A stretch of DNA of 64,000 bases from Rhodanobacteraceae bacterium. GTDB lineage: Bacteria; Pseudomonadota; Gammaproteobacteria; Xanthomonadales; SZUA-5. Positions 33,900 through 43,216 of the stretch are shown piece after piece (position 1 is the stretch's first letter; each line of letters opens with the position of its first letter). The stretch spans positions 124,001-188,000 of the forward strand of contig JADJPR010000020.1 in the NCBI GenBank assembly GCA_016713135.1, read 5' to 3'. A program made the position numbers and the translations under genes. Below the pieces are notes generated by a model. That model was not told the origin of the DNA. It did no database searches and worked only from the letters and a program-made list of their open reading frames with translations.

Positions 33900-34901
33900 T
33901 CACGGGGCGAAGCCGAACAGCGCGAGGATCTGTGCGTCGCTGACCGCCGCCGGGTTGCTGAAATCGGCGCCCGCGAAGGGGGCCGGCACTTGTGGCCGGT
34001 CCACGCGCAGGAATTCGAAGCTGGCGTTGAGGTCGGGATCGGCCGGCTGCGGGTTGGGGCCGCAGGATTGCGCCAGGATGTTGCTGTTGTGGAACTCGTA
34101 GCTGCAGCCCTGCATCGTGGCCCAGTCGGTGTAGGTGACGAATCCCAGCTGCAGCCGCTCGGGGAAATCGCTGCGGTTGAAGCGGCGCAGCACCTGCCAG
34201 CCGCTGCCCACGCCGCCGACCGGCTGGACCAGCAGCAGCACATGCGCATCGATGCGCACCAGCCGCAGGTAGGCAGCGTTCGCACCCGCTGGCGCATTCG
34301 TCACCAGCAGGGTCGAGATGCTGTTGCCGCCCGGGGCCGGCGCCGGCCGCGTGCTCTTGTCCTCGAACTGGTAGACGCCCGGATCGTGCGCCGCGCCCAT
34401 CGACAGGAACACATAAGCCTCGCGCCCCCGCACCCAGTTGGCATTGGCCGCCTCCACCTCGCGGCGCGGCGCGCGCAGCATCAGGCCCGCGAGCGAGTAC
34501 TCGCTGCCAAGAGCGCCACCCTGCGTGCTGCCCGGCGCGCCGGTGCCGGCGCGGTTGCGCGGGTAGACCAGGGTGGTCGCGACCAGGTCGCCCGAGAGTT
34601 CCTTGTAGCTGAGTTCGCCGCGGTAGTCCTCGTACCAGCCGGAGGAATGCGGCTGCATCGTCAGTCGCCCCGGCACCTGGCCGATGACCTGGACCTGCAA
34701 CTGGTCGAAGGGCCAGTGCTCGCGCCGCCAGACGCGGCTGAAGTCCGCCAGCGAGGCCGGTTCGTCGAACTCGTCGGAGAGCCATGCAACCGGCGCCTCG
34801 GTCGCGTCCTCCAGGCCATCCTGGAACAGGCTCGCAGCGTTGGCGGGCAAGCCGGCCAGGGCCACCAGCAGCGGCAGAGCGGATCGCAGGACATCGGGCA
34901 T
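33900..34901 (-). CDS. Secreted protein with lectin-like (DUF1349/laminin-G-like) fold
   Basis: This is a 333-residue protein with a signal peptide (MPDVLRSALPLLVALAGLPANA). The mature protein begins ASLFQDGLED, which resembles the ...FxDGFE tail of other secreted proteins here but sits at the other end. The body has beta-sandwich features seen in concanavalin-like sugar-binding domains, for example FSRVWRREHWPFDQ and AGLMLRAP. No catalytic residues are recognised. The start at 34901 follows a GGAG ribosome-binding site, while Met at 34952 lacks one. It stands alone on the minus strand. Confidence 0.7.
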   Translation of the reverse strand: MPDVLRSALPLLVALAGLPANAASLFQDGLEDATEAPVAWLSDEFDEPASLADFSRVWRREHWPFDQLQVQVIGQVPGRLTMQPHSSGWYEDYRGELSYKELSGDLVATTLVYPRNRAGTGAPGSTQGGALGSEYSLAGLMLRAPRREVEAANANWVRGREAYVFLSMGAAHDPGVYQFEDKSTRPAPAPGGNSISTLLVTNAPAGANAAYLRLVRIDAHVLLLVQPVGGVGSGWQVLRRFNRSDFPERLQLGFVTYTDWATMQGCSYEFHNSNILAQSCGPNPQPADPDLNASFEFLRVDRPQVPAPFAGADFSNPAAVSDAQILALFGFAP

Positions 34902-35027
34902 GGCGACTCCGTAACGGGATTCGGGACACCCCATTGACGCATCCGCGGCCATGTGATTCTCACCCGCCTGGACCAGCCTGCACTGGCTGGATTGCAGCTC
35001 AGCTGGGCGCGGGTGCGCGCGGCAGCC

Positions 35028-35917
35028 TCAGCTCTCGCGTTCGACCACGTAGCGCGCGAGATCCCGCAGCAGATCGGCGCGCGCATCGAAGCCGTCCAGA
35101 GCGTCGATCGCCAGTTGCATGTGCAGGCGCGCCAGGCGGCGGGATTCGTCGATGCCGACCAAGGCCGGGTAGGTGGGCTTGCCGCGGGCGCTGTCCGAGC
35201 CCTGCGGCTTGCCGATCACCGCGGTCTCGCCGAGCACATCGAGCACATCGTCCTGCACCTGGAAGGCAAAACCGATCTCCTGGCCATAGCGATCCAACGC
35301 CGCGAAGGCCGCGCTGCCCTCGGCGCAGCCGGCGGCCAACGCGCCCAGCAGCACCGATGCGCGGATCAGCGCGCCGGTCTTGTAGCGATGCATGCGCTCG
35401 AGTTGCTCCAGCGTCAGCTGCTGGCCGACGGCCGCGAGGTCGATCGCCTGCCCACCGGCCATCCCGAGCGAGCCGCAGGCCGAAGCCAGCAGGCGCACCA
35501 TCGCCAGCTGCGCCGCCGGCTGCCAGCGCGATTCGCGCGCGCGAGCACGTCGAAGGCGAGCGCCTGCAGCGCGTCGCCGGCGAGGATCGCTTCCGCCTCA
35601 CCGAACGCGATGTGGCAAGTCGGCTTGCCGCGCCGCAACTCGTCGTCGTCCATCGCCGGCAGATCGTCGTGGATCAGCGAGTAGGCGTGGATGATCTCCA
35701 CCGCCGCCGCGGGTGCATCGAGCAACTCCGTGGCCGCGCTCAGGGCCTGTCCGGTTGCATAGACCAGGGTCGGGCGCAGGCGCTTTCCGCCGCCGAGCAC
35801 GCTGTAGCGCATCGCCTGGTGAAGCCGGTCGGGCAGTTGCGTGGCTGGCGGCAACGCGGCCTCGAGCGCCCGTTCGGCGCGCGCGGCGGATTGTTCCAGG
35901 AAAGCACGCGCCAGCAT
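35028..35917 (-). CDS. ispA: Polyprenyl (farnesyl/geranyl-type) diphosphate synthase, one frameshift as read
   Basis: This cytoplasmic enzyme condenses isopentenyl diphosphate with allylic diphosphates. The first Asp-rich motif is LIHDDLPAMDDDE. The second is FQVQDDVLDVLGE, downstream in a different frame. The frame changes near 35530, between FDVLARAN and RWQPAAQLAMVRLLAS, and fits one missing base. Everything else is present at normal length (~296 residues). The sequence may hold an assembly error, or the gene may be recently inactivated. It follows xseB by 19 bases, the usual xseB-ispA order. Confidence 0.85.
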
Positions 35918-35936
35918 GATCAGGCCCGCAGCCGGT

Positions 35937-36197
35937 TCAGGGCGTTTCGGGATCGAAGCGCACGCGCCCGGCCGGATCGTTGCCCTTGAGCAACAGGTCC
36001 ACGCGCAATTCGGCTTCGTCGAGTGCCTTCTGGCAGTTCTGGTAGAGCTGCATCCCGCGCTCGAAGGCGCGCACCGAATCTTCCAGGGTCAGGTCGCCCT
36101 TCTCCATGCGCGACACCAGGGATTCGAGTTCGTCCAGCGACTTCTCGAAATCGGCGATGGCGCCAGGTGCAGCGGGTTCGGTCTTGGTCTCGGCCAT
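35937..36197 (-). CDS. xseB: Exodeoxyribonuclease VII small subunit
   Basis: This is an 86-residue subunit of the nuclease that degrades single-stranded DNA with the large XseA subunit. The family pattern is clear: DFEKSLDELESLVSRMEKGD, LTLEDSVRAFERGM and LYQNCQKALDEAE. The start at 36197 (MAETKTEP) is preferred, because the 28 upstream in-frame residues are Ala/Arg-rich and unlike the family. It is followed by ispA. Confidence 0.93.
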   Translation of the reverse strand: MAETKTEPAAPGAIADFEKSLDELESLVSRMEKGDLTLEDSVRAFERGMQLYQNCQKALDEAELRVDLLLKGNDPAGRVRFDPETP

Positions 36198-36252
36198 GGG
36201 CGCGGAAAGTAGCGCAGCAAGGCGACAGCGGCAAGCGGCAAGTGCCGCCGGA

Positions 36253-37068
36253 TCAGCCGCCCGCGCGGCTGCGGCGCGCATTCGCCGCCACGTACTTCAT
36301 CACCTGGCGGAAGTACACCCCGGGCATCCAGCGCTTGAGCCACCAGCGGATGCGGGTGTCCTTGTGCGGCAGCAGCAGGAAACGGCCGCGCTCGCTCTCG
36401 TCGACGGTGTAGCGCGCCACTGCGGCGGCGTCGATCGGACTCTGCTCCATCAGCTTGCTGGCGATGTGCTTGAGCGGCGTGTCCGGCGGTCCCTGGAAGG
36501 ACTCCAGCAAGCGCGTCTTGAAGAAGCTGGGGCAGAGCACGCTCACGAAGATGCCCTTTGGGAGCAACTCGCCGCGCATGCCTTCCGACAGCGCCACCAC
36601 CGCCGCCTTGGACACGCCATAGGCGCCGAGGCCCGGCGCACCGGCGAGGCCGGCAAAGGAGGCGACGTTGATCACCCGGCCACTCTTCTGCGCCTCCATC
36701 ATCGGCACGAACTCGCGCACGCCGCGGACCACGCCCATCAGGTTGATGTTGACGGTGCGCTGCCACTCGGCCGCGCTGGCGTGCGCGCACTCGCCGCCGC
36801 AGGCGATGCCGGCATTGTTGACCAGCACGTCGAGCCCGCCCCAGGCGCCCTGCACCTGCGCCTTGAGCGCCGCCATCGCGGCGTCCGATCCGACGTCGGC
36901 CACCAGCGCCAGGTGCCCGCCGCCCGGCAGCAGCTTGCAGGTTTCGTCGGCACGGTCGGCGTACAGGTCGACGCACGCCACGCGGTCCCCGCGCCCGGCG
37001 TAGACCTTCGCCAGTTCCCGTCCCAGCCCGCTGCCCGCTCCGGTGATCAGTACCCGTCGCCCTGCCAT
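36253..37068 (-). CDS. Short-chain dehydrogenase/reductase
   Basis: This is a 271-residue NAD(P)-dependent oxidoreductase. The cofactor motif TGAGSGLG is at residues ~8-15. NNAG follows at about 85, and the catalytic YGVSK with an upstream Ser (NVASFAG) lies near 150. A ~60-residue C-terminal extension (RGRFLLLPHKDTRIRWWLKR) is typical of SDRs that act on lipids or sterols. The substrate is unknown. It may be co-transcribed with xseB, 55 bases downstream. Confidence 0.87.
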   Translation of the reverse strand: MAGRRVLITGAGSGLGRELAKVYAGRGDRVACVDLYADRADETCKLLPGGGHLALVADVGSDAAMAALKAQVQGAWGGLDVLVNNAGIACGGECAHASAAEWQRTVNINLMGVVRGVREFVPMMEAQKSGRVINVASFAGLAGAPGLGAYGVSKAAVVALSEGMRGELLPKGIFVSVLCPSFFKTRLLESFQGPPDTPLKHIASKLMEQSPIDAAAVARYTVDESERGRFLLLPHKDTRIRWWLKRWMPGVYFRQVMKYVAANARRSRAGG

Positions 37069-37138
37069 CGCCGCGCCTCGTGGATTGCTCGGCGCCAAGC
37101 ATGCAGACTCGGGCCCGACCTCGCAAACCGCATCGGCA

Positions 37139-37605
37139 ATCCCTACTTCGGGCCGATGCTGGACATGGGCCTGGACGCCTTCCACAAGACCGTCGACGTC
37201 AACATCCGCGGCTACTGGTACACCACCCAGCAGGCGGCCAGGCGGATGAAGAACGGCGGCGCAATCGTCAACATCGCCAGCGTCAACGGCGAGCGCCCGG
37301 CGTTTGGACAGGGCGTCTACTCCTTCTCCAAGGCCGCGATCATCTCGATGACCCAGGCCTGGGCCAAGGAACTCGCGCAGCACCAGGTCCGCGTCAACGC
37401 GGTGCTCCCGGGCCTCACCGACACCAAGTTCGCCAGCGCGCTGACCACCTCGCCGGCGATCATGAAGATGATGATGTCGCTGATCCCGCAGCAGCGCATG
37501 GCCCAGCCCGGCGAGATCGCCCCCGCCGCGCTCTACCTGCTGAGCCCGGCCTCCGCGTACGTGACCGGCGTCGCGCTGCCGGTGGATGGGGGGTATCTGG
37601 CCTGA
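37139..37605 (+). pseudogene. C-terminal fragment of a second short-chain dehydrogenase
   Basis: About 155 codons match the second half of an SDR: FHKTVDVNIRGYWYTTQQAA, NIASVNG, the catalytic YSFSKAA, and the usual ending YVTGVALPVDGGYLA. The N-terminal cofactor-binding half (TGxxxGxG and NNAG) is absent. The frame is open upstream but runs antisense to the neighbouring SDR and shows no similarity. The break lies near 37,130, just 71 bases from the start of the divergent SDR, so a deletion or rearrangement probably removed the front half. Confidence 0.75.
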
Positions 37606-37610
37606 GGAGC

Positions 37611-37798
37611 GGGTTCTGGGTTCTGGGTTGTGGGTTGTGGGTTGTGGGCAGCAAGGCCCGCACCTCGACAGACCATTGGGAGCCTATTCCTTCGGCGATC
37701 CATTCCGGCGGCCCAGGCAGAAGCTCGCGGCTGACGCCGCTCCCACGGGCTCGCGGCGCTCTTGCCGCCCACAACCCACAACCCAGAACCCACAACCA
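37611..37798. repeat. Inverted-repeat element with TGGGTTG 7-mer arms (second copy)
   Basis: The left arm (37611-37653) has about five TGGGTTC or TGGGTTG units ending TGTGGGCAGCAAG. The right arm (37761-37798) begins CTTGCCGCCCACAAC and carries the inverse units. The core includes half of a REP-like sequence (GACGCCGCTCCCAC). It occupies the gap before putA. Confidence 0.8.
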
Positions 37799-37898
37799 GC
37801 CGTAAACAACCGCCGCGCCGCTTGATCCAGACGCCCGCCGGGACACACGGCAAGGCCGTAGACTGCCGCTCCCCGTCCTTTCCGCCGAGCAGTCCGCC

Positions 37899-40800
37899 AT
37901 GACCGCCGATCTCGCCCTGTTGCGCGATGCCCCGTCCGATGCCGATCCGAGCCTTCTGCGCCTGGCCGAGCACTACACGCGCGAAGAGGCCGAGGCGGTG
38001 GCCGATTTGCTGCGCATCGCCGAGATGGATGCCGACCTGAAAGCGCGCATCCACGACACCGCGGCCGACCTGGTCAAGCGCGTGCGTGCGCGCAAGGCGG
38101 AGCAGAGCGCGGTCGAATCCTTCATGCGCGAGTACGACCTCTCCAGCGAGGAAGGCGTGATGCTGATGTGCGTGGCCGAAGCGCTGCTGCGCATTCCGGA
38201 CGCGGACACCGCCGACAAGCTGATCTCCGACAAGCTCGGCGATGCCGACTGGAACGCGCATGCCGGCAAGAGCGACAGCCTGCTGGTCAACGCCGGCACC
38301 TGGGGCCTGATGCTGACCGGCAAGCTGGTGAAGATCGCCGAGGACACCAAGCGCAACTTCTTCGGCGCCTTCAAGCGCCTGATCGGGCGCTCCGGCGAGC
38401 CGGTGATCCGCCTCGCGGTGCGCCAGGCCATGCGCATCATGGGCCACCAGTTCGTCATGGGCCGCACCATCGAGGAGGCGCTGGAGCGCTCGCGCGAGAA
38501 GGACCAGCGCGGCTACCGCCATTCCTTCGACATGCTCGGCGAATCGGCGCTCACCGCGGCCGACGCCGAGCGCTACATGGCGAGCTACCGCGCGGCGATC
38601 CTGGCCATCGGCAAGGGCGGTCCGTACCCGGACATCGTCGCGGCGCCGAGCATCTCGGTGAAGCTCTCCGCGCTGCACCCGCGCTACGAGCGCGGCAAGC
38701 GCGCGCGGGTGCTGGCCGAACTGACGCCGCGCGTGCTGGAACTGGCGCAGCTGGCCAGGGCGCAGGGTATCCCGATGACCATCGATGCCGAGGAGGCCGA
38801 CCGCCTGGAGCTGTCGCTGGAGATCATCGCCAAGGTGCATGCAGATCCCTCGCTGGAAGGCTGGCACGGCTTTGGCCTGGCGCTGCAGTCCTACCAGAAG
38901 CGCGCGGTCGGGCAGATCGACTGGCTGGCCGAGGTGGCGCGCAAGGTGGGCCGCCGGCTCAACGTGCGCCTGGTCAAGGGCGCCTACTGGGACAGCGAGA
39001 TCAAGCGCGCGCAGATCGACGGCCACAGCGGCTACCCGGTGTACACGCGCAAGCCGAACACCGATCTCTCCTACCTCGCCTGCGCGCGCCGCATCCTGGC
39101 GCACGGTGAGGTGTTCTACCCGCAGTTCGCCACCCACAACGCGCACACCATCGCCGCCATCCACCATCTGGCGCAGGGCCGTCCCTTCGAGTATCAGCGC
39201 CTGCACGGCATGGGCGGCGACCTCTACGGCGAGGTGATCCCGGCCGAGCGCCTGAACGCGGCCTGCCGCATCTACGCGCCGGTGGGCAGCCATGAGGACC
39301 TGCTGCCCTATCTCGTGCGCCGGCTGCTCGAGAACGGCGCGAACAGCTCTTTCGTCAACCGGATCGTCGATGCGAATGTCCCGGTCGACGATTTGATCCA
39401 CAATCCGGGCGACATCGTCGCCGCAACCGAACCCAAGGCGCACCCGCGCATTCCGCTGCCGCTGAATCTGTACGGCGCGGACCGCCAGAACTCGCGCGGC
39501 TGCAACCTGGCGCAGGAGCGCGAGCTGCGTGCGCTGATTGCCGAGACCGAGGGCGTGCGCTTCGGCACGCTGCGCGCCACCCCGCTGGTGCCGGGCTCAT
39601 CGAGCGCCGCGGCGGCGATCGAGATCCGCGATCCAGCCGACCGCCGGCGCCTGATCGGCCACTGGGTGCCGGCCGATGCCGCGCTGGTCGAGAAGGCGCT
39701 GGAGAATGCCGTGGCCGCGCGCGCCGCGTGGGATGCCACCCCGGTGGAGCGCCGCGCGCAGATGCTCGAACGCGCGGGTGATCTGCTCGAAGCGAACCGC
39801 GGCGAGTTGATCGCGCTGTGCACCCGCGAGGCCGGCAAGACCATCCACGACGGTATCGCCGAGGTGCGCGAGGCGGTCGATTTCTGCCGCTACTACGCGC
39901 AGCAGGCGCGCCGCGACTTCGCCCCGAAGACCCTCCCCGGCCCTACCGGCGAGTCCAACCAGTTGCATCTGCATGGGCGCGGCGTGTTCGCCTGCATAAG
40001 CCCGTGGAATTTCCCGCTGGCGATCTTCATCGGCCAGGTCGCGGCCGCGTTGGTGACCGGCAACACGGTGCTGGCCAAGCCCGCCGAGCAGACCAACCTG
40101 GTGGCTTTCCGCGCGACCCAGCTGTTGCACGAGGCCGGGATCCCGGCCGATGTGCTGCAACTGCTGCCGGGCGACGGCGCCACCGTCGGCGCGCGCCTGA
40201 CCTCCGATCCGCGCATCGCCGGCGTGTGCTTCACCGGCTCCACCGAGACCGCGCGCATCATCAACCGCGCGCTCGCCGGCCGCGATGCGCCGATCGCCAC
40301 CCTGATCGCCGAGACCGGCGGCCAGAACGCGCTGATCGCCGATTCCTCCGCGCTGCCCGAGCAGCTGGTCAAGGACGCGATGAGCGGCGCCTTCGGCTCC
40401 GCCGGCCAGCGCTGCTCCGCCACCCGCATCCTGTTCGTGCAGGAGGACGTGGCCGAGCGCACCGTGCACCTGCTGGCCGGCGCGATGGACGAACTCGCGC
40501 TGGGCGATCCCGGCCTGTACGCCACCGACATCGGCCCGGTGATCGACGAGGACGCGCGCAAGATCCTCACCGACCACGCCGCGCGCATGCGCACCGACGG
40601 CAAGCTGATCAAGTCGCTGGCGCTCACCGACGCGCACGCCCACGGCTGCTTCTTCGCGCCCTGCGCCTACGAGATCGATTCGCTCAAGCGCCTGCCGCGC
40701 GAGATCTTCGGCCCGGTGCTGCACGTGATCCGCTACAAGTCGAAGGACCTCGACAAGGTGATCGACGAGATCAACGCCACCGGCTACGGCCTGACGCTGG

Positions 40801-41051
40801 GCATCCACAGCCGCATCGACGCCACCATCGAGCACATCCAGCAGCGCATCCGCGCCGGCAACTGCTACGTCAACCGCAACATGATCGGCGCGGTCGTCGG
40901 CGTGCAGCCCTTCGGCGGCGAAGGCCTGTCCGGCACCGGCCCGAAGGCCGGCGGCCCGCACTACCTGCACCGCTTCACCACGGAGCGCACGCTGACCATC
41001 AACACCTCGGCCGTGGGCGGCAACGCCACGCTGCTGGCGCAGGCGGTGTAG
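37899..41051 (+). CDS. putA: Bifunctional proline dehydrogenase / L-glutamate-5-semialdehyde dehydrogenase
   Basis: This 1,050-residue enzyme oxidises proline to glutamate in two steps and feeds electrons to the quinone pool. The N-terminal part has a helical arm and the FAD-dependent proline dehydrogenase barrel (~200-480, with YQKRAVGQIDWLAEVARK and RLVKGAYWDSEIKRAQ). The C-terminal aldehyde dehydrogenase half has Glu805 in ETGGQN and the catalytic Cys839 in GQRCSATR. The N-terminal ribbon-helix-helix DNA-binding domain of E. coli PutA is missing, so this form should not repress its own gene. Confidence 0.95.
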   Translation: MTADLALLRDAPSDADPSLLRLAEHYTREEAEAVADLLRIAEMDADLKARIHDTAADLVKRVRARKAEQSAVESFMREYDLSSEEGVMLMCVAEALLRIPDADTADKLISDKLGDADWNAHAGKSDSLLVNAGTWGLMLTGKLVKIAEDTKRNFFGAFKRLIGRSGEPVIRLAVRQAMRIMGHQFVMGRTIEEALERSREKDQRGYRHSFDMLGESALTAADAERYMASYRAAILAIGKGGPYPDIVAAPSISVKLSALHPRYERGKRARVLAELTPRVLELAQLARAQGIPMTIDAEEADRLELSLEIIAKVHADPSLEGWHGFGLALQSYQKRAVGQIDWLAEVARKVGRRLNVRLVKGAYWDSEIKRAQIDGHSGYPVYTRKPNTDLSYLACARRILAHGEVFYPQFATHNAHTIAAIHHLAQGRPFEYQRLHGMGGDLYGEVIPAERLNAACRIYAPVGSHEDLLPYLVRRLLENGANSSFVNRIVDANVPVDDLIHNPGDIVAATEPKAHPRIPLPLNLYGADRQNSRGCNLAQERELRALIAETEGVRFGTLRATPLVPGSSSAAAAIEIRDPADRRRLIGHWVPADAALVEKALENAVAARAAWDATPVERRAQMLERAGDLLEANRGELIALCTREAGKTIHDGIAEVREAVDFCRYYAQQARRDFAPKTLPGPTGESNQLHLHGRGVFACISPWNFPLAIFIGQVAAALVTGNTVLAKPAEQTNLVAFRATQLLHEAGIPADVLQLLPGDGATVGARLTSDPRIAGVCFTGSTETARIINRALAGRDAPIATLIAETGGQNALIADSSALPEQLVKDAMSGAFGSAGQRCSATRILFVQEDVAERTVHLLAGAMDELALGDPGLYATDIGPVIDEDARKILTDHAARMRTDGKLIKSLALTDAHAHGCFFAPCAYEIDSLKRLPREIFGPVLHVIRYKSKDLDKVIDEINATGYGLTLGIHSRIDATIEHIQQRIRAGNCYVNRNMIGAVVGVQPFGGEGLSGTGPKAGGPHYLHRFTTERTLTINTSAVGGNATLLAQAV

Positions 41052-41370
41052 CCCCGTTCAACGCGGAGACGCGGAGGACGCGGAGAGAAGCGGAAGAAGG
41101 GCCTGGGAGCTGCTGCTCCTTGCTCTACTCCGCGCCCTCCGCGCCTCCGCATTCGACCGGCATGTCGGAGGCGCCGGGGAGCCGCTGCGCGCGACCCCGG
41201 CCCACGCTCGATACGCCTTTGCTTCTCTCCGCGTCCTCCGCGTCTCCGCGTTTGACCGGCATGTCCGGAGCGCAGCGACCGCCGGCGCGCCGCTGCGCGC
41301 CACCGCCTACGCCCGAAACGCTCTTCGCTTCTCTCCGCGCTCTCCGCGTCTCCGCGTTTAACCGGCTGGT
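41052..41370. other. Intergenic region between putA and the 5'-nucleotidase gene
   Basis: This 319-base gap lies between two convergent genes and is filled by the CGCGGAGA-family repeat cluster. No gene or separate terminator is evident. Confidence 0.6.
41057..41365. repeat. Multi-arm repeat cluster, CGCGGAGA family
   Basis: One left arm (41057-41093) with CGCGGAGACGCGGAGG units is followed by three inverted right arms: 41128-41160, 41221-41260 and 41326-41365. Each right arm ends in TTTGACCGG or a close variant. It is the same family as the outer arms at 33492-33885. The unequal number of arms suggests tandem expansion or repeated insertion. Confidence 0.8.
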
Positions 41371-43212
41371 TCAGCGAACGAACCCCTGGGTGCTGCGATC
41401 GGCCTTCGCCGGGGCCACGATGGTGCCCCGGGCGCTGACGTAATCGACCAGCGCCTGGGCCATGTCGCGCGCGGTGTCGGCGCGGCGCTCGGCGGGGGCC
41501 TGGCCGAGCGGCGCGTAACCATCGCGACCGCTGGCGAGGTAGTCGCTGACGGCGACGCGGTAGCGCGCGTCCGGCAGCAGTGGCGTTGCCTGCCCGTCCT
41601 GCCAGCGCTCCAGCCCCTGCACGCGCTGCCCGGCCGACGCTGACAGGTCGATCTTCCAGCGCAGGCCGGCGGCGTAGGGGTAAGTGCCGGTGCGCGTCTC
41701 GGGCGCCTCGGCCATGAAATCGGCGGCGGCGTTCAGCGCGGCCAGCAGTTCGGCGCCGCTGAGATCGAGGATCACCAGGGTGTTGCGGAAGGGCAGGATG
41801 TTGAAGGCATCGCCGACCGTGAAGTCGCCCGCTGCGATGCTGCTGCGGGTGCCGCCGCCGTTCTGCAGCGAGATGTCGGCGCCGCCGTAATCCTTCGCCG
41901 CCTCGAGCATCGCGCTGGCGACCAGCGCCTGCACCTCGCCGCCCTGCGCATCGGTGGCCTCGGCGCAGCCGGGGCGACCGTCGCGGCCGCGGTCGAACGG
42001 GGCCGGCGCGCGCCGCAGGCACAGGCCCTTGGGCGCCTGCGCGATCACGCGGCTGGACTGGGCCTGCTTGCGCTGCGCGTACCAGGCCAGCACCTCGCCG
42101 GCCGCCGGATCCGGCGCGAAACGCCGTAGCTCCGGAATGCGTTCCACTTCGGCCTCGATGCGCGCGCGGGTGGTCGCATCCACCGGCTGGCCGCCGCGAC
42201 GCCAGTCATCGCCAAGCATCAGGTAGGGCCGCCCGCCACAGGCCAGCACGCGCCCGTCGCGGTCGAAATCGGCGTCCAGCGCGCCGAGCGCCCAGCCGTA
42301 CTGCCAGGCCTGGACGATGCACACGCGCTCGCCGTCGCGGTTGCGCGCCTCGGTGGGATACGGGCCGTCGCTGTTGATGCCCAGCGCCTTCAGCCCCTCG
42401 CCCAGCGGCGAATGCGAGTGCCCGCCGACGATCAGGTCGACGCCCGACAACTGGCCCGCCAGCGCGCGGTCCGGCGCGTAGCCGATGTGGCTCAGCACCA
42501 CCACGATGTCGACGCCCTCGCCGCGCAGCGCATCGATCTGACGCTGCGCGCTCGCCGCCTCGTCTTCGAAGGCGGTGCTGGCGAGCGGGTTCGACGAGGC
42601 ACGGGTTTCCTTCGCTGCAACCAGGCCGACAATGCCGATGCGCCGCCCGCCGCGCTCGACCACGACTTGCGGGCGCAGGTAGCCGGCCTCCGCGAACTGG
42701 CGCAGCGGCGAGTCGCCCACCGTGGGCAGCACATTGGCCACGACGGCGGGCGTGTCGCAGGTCCACAGGCGCTTGCTGAGATAGTCGAGGAAGGCCTTGA
42801 GCCCGTCGTCGCCGCGGTCGAACTCGTGGTTGCCGGGGACGAAGGCATCGAAGCACACCTGGTTCATCAGATCGGCATCGGCCTCGCCATTGAACAGGGT
42901 GTGGTAGAGATCGCCGCTCATCGCGTCGCCCGAATGCAGGCGCAACACGTTGGGCGCCTCCGCGGCGAGTTCGCGGAAGGCGGTGACCTGCCGCGGGAAT
43001 CCGCCCAGGCTGACATCGGTGGGCGCGCCGTCCAGCCGCAGCTGCTGGCCGGGATCGGGGTCCAGCCGGCTGTGGTGATCGTTGATGTGCAGGATGCGCA
43101 GGCGGTAGGGGGAGTCGTCCGCCGAGGGCCGCACCTCGGCCGGCGTGCGACAGCCGCCGGCGACGAGGATGGCGGCGACCAGCGCCCAGCGCGTCAGGGA
43201 ATCGCGGCGCAT
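41371..43212 (-). CDS. 5'-nucleotidase / UDP-sugar hydrolase-type lipoprotein
   Basis: This is a 613-residue enzyme of the metallophosphatase family that hydrolyses nucleotides or nucleotide sugars outside the cytoplasm. The start at 43212 gives a lipoprotein signal (ALVAAILVAGGCRTP), with Cys as the lipid anchor. Metal-binding motifs are visible: ILHINDHHS, GDAMSGD, GNHEFDRG, LSHIGYAPD and GGHSHSPLG. The C-terminal 5'-nucleotidase domain has QNGGGTRSSIAAGDFTVGD. Five bases separate it from the phosphoribosyltransferase gene upstream, so the two are likely one operon linked to nucleotide salvage. Confidence 0.9.
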   Translation of the reverse strand: MRRDSLTRWALVAAILVAGGCRTPAEVRPSADDSPYRLRILHINDHHSRLDPDPGQQLRLDGAPTDVSLGGFPRQVTAFRELAAEAPNVLRLHSGDAMSGDLYHTLFNGEADADLMNQVCFDAFVPGNHEFDRGDDGLKAFLDYLSKRLWTCDTPAVVANVLPTVGDSPLRQFAEAGYLRPQVVVERGGRRIGIVGLVAAKETRASSNPLASTAFEDEAASAQRQIDALRGEGVDIVVVLSHIGYAPDRALAGQLSGVDLIVGGHSHSPLGEGLKALGINSDGPYPTEARNRDGERVCIVQAWQYGWALGALDADFDRDGRVLACGGRPYLMLGDDWRRGGQPVDATTRARIEAEVERIPELRRFAPDPAAGEVLAWYAQRKQAQSSRVIAQAPKGLCLRRAPAPFDRGRDGRPGCAEATDAQGGEVQALVASAMLEAAKDYGGADISLQNGGGTRSSIAAGDFTVGDAFNILPFRNTLVILDLSGAELLAALNAAADFMAEAPETRTGTYPYAAGLRWKIDLSASAGQRVQGLERWQDGQATPLLPDARYRVAVSDYLASGRDGYAPLGQAPAERRADTARDMAQALVDYVSARGTIVAPAKADRSTQGFVR

Positions 43213-43216
43213 GCGC

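Noticed and set aside
37533..39443. 636-codon open frame on the minus strand
   Set aside because: It is antisense to putA and runs through a repeat element.
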